Positions 1-5,346 of a DNA stretch of 9,700 nt are shown one piece after another. Origin of the DNA: Actinomycetota bacterium. GTDB taxonomy: Bacteria; Actinomycetota; Thermoleophilia; Solirubrobacterales; 70-9. The stretch spans positions 1 through 9,700 of the forward strand of contig VAYL01000184.1 of assembly GCA_005884305.1 (NCBI GenBank), given 5' to 3'. Numbering within the stretch: position 1 is the first letter of the stretch; every line of letters starts with the position of its first letter. The translations under genes were made by a program, and so were the position numbers. The notes under the pieces are model-generated. The model was not told the origin of the DNA. It did no database searches and was given only the letters and a program-made list of their open reading frames with translations.

Positions 1-372
1 TGCGCCGGGATGATCATCTGCGACCGCGAGCACCTCGGCCTCGTCGACGCGACCGCCGAGCGAAACGCGTTCGGCCGGCAGATTGCGAGCTTCGAGGTCG
101 AGCTCCAGATCGACCGTCTGGGGCCTGATCCCCTGCGAGCTGTCTTCATCCGAGCCCCGCGGATCACAAGCCACGGCGCCGACGTCGAGGTCATGGCAAG
201 CGTCGACGAGCACCCGGTGGCGGTGCGCCAGGGCCGGATCGTGCTGTGCGCGTTCCATCCAGAGCTCACCGACGACTCGCGGGTCCACGCGCTCCTGATG
301 GCGCTCGCCACGGCGGCCCGGGAGGAGCGTAAGGATCAAATGACCCGTGCGGAGCGCCAGACCGATGCGTGA
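1..372 (+). CDS. pdxT: PdxT, glutaminase subunit of PLP synthase (5' end outside window)
   Basis: This class I glutamine amidotransferase hydrolyses glutamine and channels ammonia to PdxS, which builds pyridoxal 5'-phosphate from ribose 5-phosphate and glyceraldehyde 3-phosphate in the cytosol. The window begins at the codon for the nucleophilic Cys of the CAGMI motif, so roughly the first 75-80 residues are missing. Visible family marks are the RNAFGRQ segment, the FIRAPRI strand and the HPELTDD motif, which carries the catalytic His and Glu of the triad. The segment between CAGMI and the LGL strand is short compared with Bacillus-type PdxT as I remember it; this could be a lineage trait. 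The stop (TGA 370-372) lies inside the next gene, so the two are probably cotranscribed. pdxS is expected upstream, outside the window. Confidence 0.93.
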   Translation, partial: CAGMIICDREHLGLVDATAERNAFGRQIASFEVELQIDRLGPDPLRAVFIRAPRITSHGADVEVMASVDEHPVAVRQGRIVLCAFHPELTDDSRVHALLMALATAAREERKDQMTRAERQTDA

Positions 373-1468
373 TCCAAGGGTCGAGAACCTCGCCCGGATC
401 CTGGTCCGCTACTCGGTCGAGCTGAAGGAGGGGGACAGCTGCGCGATCCGTGGCTCAACCGCGGGCGAGCCTCTCGTCGCGGCGGTCTACGAGGAGGCCC
501 TGCGCGCGGGCGCCAACCCCATCATCGCGATGTCGTTCAACGGGCAATCCTCTGCCTATTTCCGCAACGCGTCGGACGCGCAGCTCGACTGGATCTCCCC
601 GACGGCGCGCTGGGAGTCGGAGGAGTGCGACGCGAACATCGTCATCGGCGCCGAGACGAACACCCGCGAGCTCTCCCAGATTCCGCCCGAGCGGCAAGCG
701 CGCCGGCGCGCGGCCACCCGCGAGCTGATGGAGACGACTCTTCGCCGAAGCGCGGAGGGCGACTTCCGCTGGGTCTACACGCTCTTCCCGACGGCGGCCT
801 ATGCCTCCGATGCGGAGATGAGCCTGGCGGAGTTCGAGGACTTCTATTACGGAGCATGCTTCGTCGACGCGGACGATCCGGTGGACGCCTGGCGAAATGC
901 ATCCGAGGAGTGGAAGCGCCTCGCTAGCCGGATCGAGGGGCACGAGGAGGTCCATGTCACCGCGCCGGGAACAGACATCAGGCTCGGCATCGCCGGGCGC
1001 AAGTTCATCGCCGCCGACGGTGAGCACAACATGCCGGACGGCGAGTTCTTCACCGCCCCGGTCGAGGACTCCGTCGAGGGTGAGGTCTCGTTCCACCTTC
1101 CTGCGATGGTGGGCGGACGCGAGGTGGTGGGTGCCCGCCTGCGGTTCGACTCGGGGAAGGTGGTCGACGCAAGCGCCGAGCGTGGCGAGGACTACCTGGT
1201 GAGCCTGCTCGACACGGATGAGGGCTCGCGCCGGCTCGGCGAGCTCGGGATCGGCACCAACTTCGGCATCGACCGCGGCACCCGGGACGTGCTGCTCGAC
1301 GAGAAGATCGGCGGCACCGTCCACATGGCCGTCGGCGCGAGCTACCCGGAGTGCGGCGGCAGGAACGAGAGCGCGGTCCACACCGACTTGGTCTGCGACT
1401 TGCGGCAGGGCGGCCGCATCGAGGTCGATGGCGAGCCGTTCCAGCAGGACGGCCAGTTCGTCGCGTAA
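365..1468 (+). CDS. M29-family metallo-aminopeptidase (AmpS/AmpT/PepS type)
   Basis: This is a predicted 367-residue cytosolic metallopeptidase that removes N-terminal amino acids. All five metal ligands known from Thermus AmpT and Staphylococcus AmpS appear in order: Glu227 in NMPDGEFFTAP, Glu293 in RRLGEL, His320 in GTVHMAVG, and His339 with Asp341 in SAVHTD. The C-terminal YPECGGRNES stretch and the closing GGRIEVDGE strand are also typical. It is shorter than AmpT/AmpS (a little over 400 residues), mainly in the N-terminal half. I chose the ATG at 365 because MRDPRVENLARILV resembles the usual family start and a GGAG lies 10 nt upstream (351-354). A GTG at 347 in the same frame would add six residues. 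The start overlaps pdxT by 8 nt, suggesting coupling. A peptidase between pdxT and yebC is not part of the commonest actinobacterial order. Confidence 0.88.
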   Translation: MRDPRVENLARILVRYSVELKEGDSCAIRGSTAGEPLVAAVYEEALRAGANPIIAMSFNGQSSAYFRNASDAQLDWISPTARWESEECDANIVIGAETNTRELSQIPPERQARRRAATRELMETTLRRSAEGDFRWVYTLFPTAAYASDAEMSLAEFEDFYYGACFVDADDPVDAWRNASEEWKRLASRIEGHEEVHVTAPGTDIRLGIAGRKFIAADGEHNMPDGEFFTAPVEDSVEGEVSFHLPAMVGGREVVGARLRFDSGKVVDASAERGEDYLVSLLDTDEGSRRLGELGIGTNFGIDRGTRDVLLDEKIGGTVHMAVGASYPECGGRNESAVHTDLVCDLRQGGRIEVDGEPFQQDGQFVA

Positions 1469-1494
1469 CTCGCGGTCAGCGATCTGACCGCGAG
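1469..1494 (+). terminator. Perfect 11-bp hairpin directly after the aminopeptidase stop codon
   Basis: CTCGCGGTCAG (1469-1479) and CTGACCGCGAG (1484-1494) are exact reverse complements around a 4-nt CGAT loop. The hairpin starts at the base after the TAA stop (1466-1468). No T tract follows, so it is not a classical intrinsic terminator. Strong U-less hairpins at gene ends are common in high-G+C actinobacteria and may act as 3'-end stabilisers or weak terminators. The structure is certain from the sequence; the function is inferred. Confidence 0.6.
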
Positions 1495-1599
1495 CTGCGG
1501 CGCAACTTCTGAAGTCCGCGACTGTTCTAGGGGGCAACGGCACCGACTCAAAGCTTCCGTAGCCAGGGGCTCGGTGTCGGGCTTACCGATTGGGATGCC

Positions 1600-1646
1600 G
1601 AGGCCGTGGCGGCCGGGCAGAGAGGCCCGGCCGCCCGTTCGGCCTC
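1600..1646 (+). terminator. Long GC-rich hairpin between the aminopeptidase gene and yebC
   Basis: The inner stem GGCGGCCGGGC (1608-1618) pairs exactly with GCCCGGCCGCC (1625-1635) across a 6-nt AGAGAG loop. After a small internal loop (1607 against 1636-1639), an outer 7-bp stem GAGGCCG (1600-1606) pairs with CGGCCTC (1640-1646). That gives 18 base pairs in one element. There is no T tract on either side. It ends about 40 nt before the yebC -10 box, so it separates the pdxT-peptidase unit from yebC. It could terminate or protect the upstream transcript, or be a bidirectional insulator. It is symmetric enough to act on both strands. Confidence 0.5.
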
Positions 1647-1684
1647 ACCCGCGCCAAATTCCGTTCCAGACATGCGGCGCGGGA

Positions 1685-1690
1685 TACGCT
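1685..1690 (+). promoter_or_regulatory. Putative -10 box (TACGCT) of a leaderless yebC promoter
   Basis: TACGCT matches the actinobacterial TAnnnT -10 consensus and is followed by exactly 7 nt and then the yebC ATG, so transcription would start at or next to the start codon. There is no Shine-Dalgarno sequence before yebC. The same TACGCT-N7-start arrangement recurs before the gene at 4786. No clear -35 box is visible at the usual distance. Confidence 0.5.
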
Positions 1691-1697
1691 CAGTGAC

Positions 1698-2447
1698 ATG
1701 TCCGGTCACTCCAAATGGGCCTCGATCAAGCACAAGAAGGCTGCGACCGACGCGCGGCGCGGCCAGCTCTTCACCAAGCTCGCCCGAGCGATCACGGTCG
1801 CAGCCAAGGAGGGTGGGGGAGACCCCGAGGCCAACTTCACGCTCGCCGCGGCGATCCAGAAGGCGCGCGACTTCTCGATGCCCAAGGACTCGATCCAGCG
1901 CGCGCTCGATCGCGGCGCTGGCGGCGGCGGAGACGCTGACACCATCGACCGCGTCATCTACGAGGGCTACGGGCCCGCGGGCGTGGCTGTTCTCGTCGAG
2001 GCGCTCACGGACAACCGCAACAGAACGAGCGCCGACATGCGCCACGCGTTCGACAAGAACGGCGGCAGTCTCGGAGAGCCGGGCTCGGTGGCCTGGGTGT
2101 TCGAAAAGCGAGGCGTGGTCATGGTCGATGCCGATCGCTACTCCGAGGACGACCTGATCCCAGCCATCGACGCGGGCGCCGAGGACGTGATCAAGGAGGG
2201 CGATTCGCTCAAGGTGGTCTGCGCCGCGGAGGACCTGGCGGCCGTCCGCGAGGCGCTCGAGGAGGCAAGCGTGGAGATCGAGTCCGCCGAGCTGACGATG
2301 GAGCCGAAGACCGTCGTCGAGGTGACCGGCACCGACGCGGCGGCGGTCATGCGGCTGATGGACTCCCTGGACGACCAGGACGACGTCGAAGCGGTCCACG
2401 CCAACTTCGACATCCCCGCCGAATTATTGGAAGAGATCGCCGCGTAG
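1698..2447 (+). CDS. yebC: YebC/PmpR/TACO1 family protein
   Basis: This is a 249-residue protein, the usual family length. The start at 1698 gives the diagnostic N-terminus MSGHSKWASIKHKK followed by DARRGQLFTKL; longer in-frame starts upstream would add non-homologous sequence across the intergenic hairpin. The central signature EGYGPAGVAVLVEALTDNRNRT and the GGSLGEPGSVAWVFEKRG stretch are intact. The family was long annotated as transcriptional regulators (PmpR). More recent work on YebC and the mitochondrial homologue TACO1 supports a role on the ribosome, relieving stalling at proline-rich stretches. Which role applies here cannot be read from sequence. Placement before ruvC is conserved in many bacteria. 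It probably has its own leaderless promoter and ends at a palindromic repeat. Confidence 0.95.
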   Translation: MSGHSKWASIKHKKAATDARRGQLFTKLARAITVAAKEGGGDPEANFTLAAAIQKARDFSMPKDSIQRALDRGAGGGGDADTIDRVIYEGYGPAGVAVLVEALTDNRNRTSADMRHAFDKNGGSLGEPGSVAWVFEKRGVVMVDADRYSEDDLIPAIDAGAEDVIKEGDSLKVVCAAEDLAAVREALEEASVEIESAELTMEPKTVVEVTGTDAAAVMRLMDSLDDQDDVEAVHANFDIPAELLEEIAA

Positions 2448-2510
2448 AGCAGGTAGCAGGTAGAGCCGGGCGAACCGGGCGCCTCTATCTGCTCCATGCT
2501 CCCTGCTTTT
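2448..2510 (+). repeat. Imperfect palindromic repeat, copy A, downstream of yebC
   Basis: The left arm AGCAGGTAGCAGGTAGAG (2448-2465) pairs with CTCTATCTGCTCCATGCT (2483-2500) at 15 of 18 positions, around a 17-nt loop containing CCGGGCG twice. It is followed by CCCTGC and TTTT (2507-2510), so it may also act as an intrinsic terminator. The left arm is itself a tandem AGCAGGT repeat. It begins at the base after the yebC TAG. A clearly related copy lies behind ruvB at 4697-4747. I do not recognise it as a named repeat family. Confidence 0.7.
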
Positions 2511-2547
2511 CGGGAGGCGTCCGGGCGCGGGCGCAGAATCACTACCC

Positions 2548-3029
2548 ATGATCGTCGTCATGGGTGTGGATCCCGGCGTGGCGAGCACGGGCTTCGGCGT
2601 CGTGCGCGTGGCCGGCGGGCGAATGAGCGCGGTCGACGGTGGCGTGATCGAGGTTCCGCCGGGCGAGCCGATGGAGGTGCGCCTGGCCCGGATCCATGAC
2701 GAGCTCGCACAGCTCATCGGCTGGCACGAGCCAGCCGCTCTCGCCCTCGAGGACGTCTACTTCGGCAAGAACGTGCGCTCGGCGATCGGGGTCGGGCAGG
2801 CTCGCGGCGTCACGCTGCTGGCCGCCGCCAAGCGCGGGATCGCGTGCTTCGACTACACGCCGCAGGCTGTGAAGATGGCGGTCTGCGGCACCGGCGCGGC
2901 GGCGAAGAAGCAGGTGCAGCGGATGGTGGGGACGATTCTTCCGCGCTCGCCGTTGCGATCTGCCACGCCGCGCATGCTGCAACCGCTCGCGCGGTCGCCG
3001 ACCAGCTCAGCAAGGCGGGTTCGGCGTGA
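2548..3029 (+). pseudogene. ruvC: RuvC, Holliday junction resolvase, broken by an internal frameshifting loss
   Basis: RuvC is the RNase H-fold endonuclease that cuts Holliday junctions held by RuvAB. The N-terminal part is normal: MGVDPG carries catalytic Asp8, [11 protein letters not shown] carries Glu68, and the [14 protein letters not shown] segment is present. The frame then changes. Up to about 2940 the first frame reads RMVGTIL. From 2931 the third frame reads [15 protein letters not shown], the expected RuvC C-terminus, and ends at TGA 3027-3029 in a GTGA overlap with ruvA. Compared with E. coli RuvC about 11-12 residues are missing between MV and ALAVA, and the second Asp of the DxxD catalytic pair is replaced by Ser. 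Read literally, no active resolvase is made. A sequencing or assembly error is possible. The literal first frame stays open into ruvB, giving a meaningless 715-residue ORF. Confidence 0.85.
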
Positions 3030-3625
3030 TCGCGTCGGTTCGCGGAGAGGTGCTGGTCCGCCGGCCGGACCACGTGGTCATCGAGGCGGGCGGGGTCGGC
3101 TACCGCCTGGCCGTCTCCGCCGAGACGCTGAAGGCCGTGCCGAGCCGCGGCAAGCAGGCGACGCTCCACGCTCATCTGGTCGCCCGCGACGATTCGCTCT
3201 CGCTGTACGGCTTCGCGAGCGAGGAGGAGCGCGACCTATTCCTGCATCTCACCTCCGTCTCCGGCATTGGCCCGAAGGTCGCCGTGGCGATCCTCTCCGG
3301 CGGTCCGCCGCGCGAGCTTCTGCGGGCGATCGCCGCGGGCGACGCCAAGCGCTTTCAGTCTGCACCGGGCGTGGGCAAGCGAACCGCCGAGCGCCTGATC
3401 GTCGAGCTCCGAGAGAAGATCGCCGGCGAGCTCACCGAGGGGATCCCCGAGGCGGTAGGGGGTACGGGCGAGGCCGAGCCGCGAACGCTCGCCCGCGAGG
3501 GCCTCATGCACCTGGGGTACACGCTGACCGAGGCGGAGGCGTTGCTCGACGGCGCCGAGGGCTCAAGCGCCGAGGAGCTCATCAACGCCGCGCTCAAGCG
3601 CGCAGCCACCGGTGCCCGCTCATGA
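3026..3625 (+). CDS. ruvA: RuvA, Holliday junction DNA-binding subunit
   Basis: RuvA tetramers bind the four-way junction and load RuvB for branch migration. This 199-residue protein has the full three-domain layout: an N-terminal OB fold (1-65) ending in [13 protein letters not shown], a helix-hairpin-helix domain with [10 protein letters not shown] (77-86) and [10 protein letters not shown] (112-121), and a C-terminal RuvB-contacting helical domain (about 148-192). Asp55-Asp56 occupy the position of the E. coli acidic pin (Glu55-Asp56) that helps separate strands at the crossover. It starts at GTG 3026 inside a GTGA overlap with the ruvC stop and ends in an ATGA overlap with ruvB. No good Shine-Dalgarno sequence is seen, so translational coupling is likely. 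The gene is intact, unlike ruvC. Confidence 0.96.
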   Translation: MIASVRGEVLVRRPDHVVIEAGGVGYRLAVSAETLKAVPSRGKQATLHAHLVARDDSLSLYGFASEEERDLFLHLTSVSGIGPKVAVAILSGGPPRELLRAIAAGDAKRFQSAPGVGKRTAERLIVELREKIAGELTEGIPEAVGGTGEAEPRTLAREGLMHLGYTLTEAEALLDGAEGSSAEELINAALKRAATGARS

Positions 3626-4695
3626 CCGTCGCGCGCGATCCCGGCATCGCCGCCGCGGCCAACGCGCTGGAGGGCACGGAGGCGGAGCGGCTTGCCGACG
3701 GCCAGCTGGCCGGTGGCGAGGACGAGCTCGATACCTCGCTTCGGCCGAAGCGCCTGGCGGACTTCGTCAACCAAGAGCAGGTCACCGGCCAGCTCGAGGT
3801 GTTCATCGAAGCCGCGAAGCGCCGCGGGGAGCCGCTCGACCACGTGCTGCTGGCCGGCCCCCCAGGTCTGGGGAAGACCTCGCTCGCGAACATCGTCGCC
3901 GCTGAGCTCGGCGTGGCGCTCGTGCAGACCGCAGGCCCTGCGCTCGAGCGAAAGGCCGACATCGCTGCGTTCCTGACCGCCCTCGAGCCCGGCTCGGTGT
4001 TCTTCATCGACGAGATCCACCGCCTCTCGCGCGCGATCGAGGAGACGCTCTACCCAGCGATGGAGGAGCGACGCCTGCCCGTGGTGCTTGGCCAGGGCGC
4101 GGGTGCACGCACGGTCACGCTCGACCTGCCCGCGTTCACGCTCGTCGGGGCGACCACCCGGACCGGCCTGCTCACCACGCCCCTTCGCGACCGGTTCGGT
4201 GTCTGCCACCGGCTGGAGCACTACGCGCCCGAGGACCTGGCGCGAATCGTCCAGCGCTCGGCTCGCATCCTCGGGGTCGAAGTCGAAACCGAGGGCGAGC
4301 GCGAGATCGCCGAGCGCTCGCGCGGCACTCCACGCGTGGCCAACCGCCTGCTCAAGCGGGTGCGCGACTTTGCGGAGGTCCGGGGGGCCGGTGTCGTCAC
4401 CGGCGATGTCGCGCGCGAGGCACTGGGCCTGCTCGAGGTCGACGCGGCGGGGCTCGACCGTCACGACCGGGCGATTCTCGACGCGATCGCCACCAAGTTC
4501 AGCGGGGGGCCGGTCGGCCTCTCGACGCTGGCGGCCGCGGTCGACGAGGAGCAGGACACGATCGAGGACGTCTACGAGCCTTATCTGCTCCAGCAGGGCT
4601 TGATCAAGCGGACGCCGCGCGGCAGGGTGATGACGCCACGAGGTTTCGAACACCTCGGCCTGCCCGTGCCGGAACAGGCGGCGAGCCTCTTCTAG
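3622..4695 (+). CDS. ruvB: RuvB, Holliday junction branch-migration ATPase
   Basis: RuvB is the AAA+ hexameric motor that pumps DNA through the RuvA-bound junction. This 357-residue protein has Walker A GPPGLGKT (79-86), Walker [10 protein letters not shown] (Asp130-Glu131), sensor 1 GATTRTG (from 176), the LRDRFG arginine-finger segment (Arg191), sensor 2 [11 protein letters not shown], and the C-terminal winged helix with [12 protein letters not shown] and a final [16 protein letters not shown]. The first ~35 residues before the [13 protein letters not shown] start of the core form a longer, acidic N-terminal extension than in E. coli. The start ATG at 3622 overlaps the ruvA stop (ATGA). 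It lies in the same frame as the 5' part of ruvC only because of the ruvC lesion; it is not a true RuvC-RuvB fusion. Confidence 0.97.
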   Translation: MTVARDPGIAAAANALEGTEAERLADGQLAGGEDELDTSLRPKRLADFVNQEQVTGQLEVFIEAAKRRGEPLDHVLLAGPPGLGKTSLANIVAAELGVALVQTAGPALERKADIAAFLTALEPGSVFFIDEIHRLSRAIEETLYPAMEERRLPVVLGQGAGARTVTLDLPAFTLVGATTRTGLLTTPLRDRFGVCHRLEHYAPEDLARIVQRSARILGVEVETEGEREIAERSRGTPRVANRLLKRVRDFAEVRGAGVVTGDVAREALGLLEVDAAGLDRHDRAILDAIATKFSGGPVGLSTLAAAVDEEQDTIEDVYEPYLLQQGLIKRTPRGRVMTPRGFEHLGLPVPEQAASLF

Positions 4696-4696
4696 C

Positions 4697-4747
4697 AAGT
4701 AGCAGGTAGCAGGGAGATGCTCTACCTGCTCCGTGCCACCTGCTTGT
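4697..4747 (+). repeat. Imperfect palindromic repeat, copy B, downstream of ruvB
   Basis: AGCAGGTAGCAGGGAG (4701-4716) pairs with CTCCGTGCCACCTGCT (4729-4744) at 14 of 16 positions around a 12-nt loop. An alternative perfect 9-bp pairing is AGCAGGTAG (4701-4709) with CTACCTGCT (4722-4730). The left arm shares AGCAGGTAGCAGG exactly with copy A. The right arms (4720-4747 here, 2483-2510 there) agree at 23 of 28 positions. It lies immediately behind the ruvB TAG stop, as copy A does behind yebC. It may mark the 3' end of the ruv transcript. Confidence 0.68.
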
Positions 4748-4772
4748 CCCTCAGCACGAATTGAGCCCTCGC

Positions 4773-4778
4773 TACGCT
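4773..4778 (+). promoter_or_regulatory. Putative -10 box (TACGCT), leaderless promoter of the zinc-ribbon/PAS gene
   Basis: The hexamer and its 7-nt distance to the start codon are the same as before yebC. There is no Shine-Dalgarno sequence, which fits a leaderless mRNA beginning at the GTG. With repeat B just upstream as a possible terminator, this suggests a new transcription unit, probably reading on into secDF. Confidence 0.48.
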
Positions 4779-4785
4779 TACGCGC

Positions 4786-5271
4786 GTGCCGTTCTTCATC
4801 TGTCCGAACTGCGGGAATCGGGAGCTCAGCGCCGAGCGTACGGCGGGATTGTCGGGGCGGCCCAAGGGGTGCTCCAAGTGCGGTTTCGGCTTTATCTTCG
4901 AGCTGCTCGACGACTACTACCCCGCGACTGAGGCGGCGTTCTTCGTCTGCGATCAGGAGGGCCGGGTCCTCGACGTGGGCAAGGGCGGGTTCGAGCTGAC
5001 CGGGCTGAAGGACGAGCAGGTGATCGGCAGGCCGGTGCAGGAGGTTCTCGGCCTTCAGTGGGTCGACCAGGGCGACGGCGGGGAAACGGCCGACGTGAAC
5101 GACGATGGGGTAACCGATCCGATCGAGACGACGCTGGAGTGGGGGGTCCGGTCGCTCAACAAGCGGGTGCATGTCAACGCGGAGGGCGACCTGCCCGCTG
5201 AGGCGGTCGCGGACCTGTTCCCGGCCTACGATGATGACGGCGGGATGCTGCTGGTCTTGACGCCCCGGTAG
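4786..5271 (+). CDS. Zinc-ribbon plus PAS-domain protein of unknown function
   Basis: This is a 161-residue soluble protein. Residues 6-32 form a zinc ribbon with CPNC (Cys6, Cys9) and CSKC (Cys29, Cys32). Residues about 44-90 look like the first half of a PAS domain (FFVCDQEGRVLDVGKGGFELTG, then a VIGRPVQEVLGL helix), and residues 115-161 give the closing PAS strands (GVRSLNKRVHVN, GGMLLVLTP). Between them lies an acidic loop, DVNDDGVTDPIE (103-114), which fits the EF-hand/dockerin calcium-loop pattern. There is no signal peptide and no membrane helix. PAS domains sense ligands or redox state or mediate contacts; the target here is unknown. It sits between ruvB and secDF, where yajC usually is, and precedes secDF by 75 nt. 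The GTG start is supported by the -10 box 7 nt upstream and by the metal ligands beginning at residue 6. Confidence 0.75.
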   Translation: MPFFICPNCGNRELSAERTAGLSGRPKGCSKCGFGFIFELLDDYYPATEAAFFVCDQEGRVLDVGKGGFELTGLKDEQVIGRPVQEVLGLQWVDQGDGGETADVNDDGVTDPIETTLEWGVRSLNKRVHVNAEGDLPAEAVADLFPAYDDDGGMLLVLTPR

Positions 5272-5346
5272 TTTTGACCGGCCGGGCGGCGCGCAGGCGC
5301 TCGCAATCGCGAGGAGAGAAGACAACCACTTGACGTTCGAAGGCTG

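Noticed and set aside
1536..1580. A possible tRNA or riboswitch-like fold around CACCGA/TCGGTG
   Set aside because: Only a 6-bp outer pairing; no T-arm, anticodon arm or acceptor stem could be assembled on either strand.
1590..1697. An upstream in-frame extension of yebC
   Set aside because: It would translate the 1600-1646 hairpin and add sequence before the diagnostic MSGHSKW start.
455..2399. Long minus-strand frames antisense to the aminopeptidase and yebC
   Set aside because: No recognisable motifs, no promoter or ribosome-binding site, and the sense genes carry full family signatures.
2548..4695. A continuous 715-codon frame that looks like a RuvC-RuvB fusion protein
   Set aside because: Its middle part is Arg/Gly/Pro-rich out-of-frame sequence over ruvA, the true RuvC end lies in another frame with a GTGA overlap, and ruvA is intact. 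It arises from the ruvC lesion.
3355..5325. A 656-codon open frame on the minus strand
   Set aside because: It lies antisense to ruvA, ruvB and the PAS gene, has no domain I recognise, and is a typical high-G+C shadow frame.
5330..5345. A GTTCGA motif resembling a tRNA T-loop
   Set aside because: No matching acceptor, D or anticodon stems nearby; it lies in the short leader of secDF.
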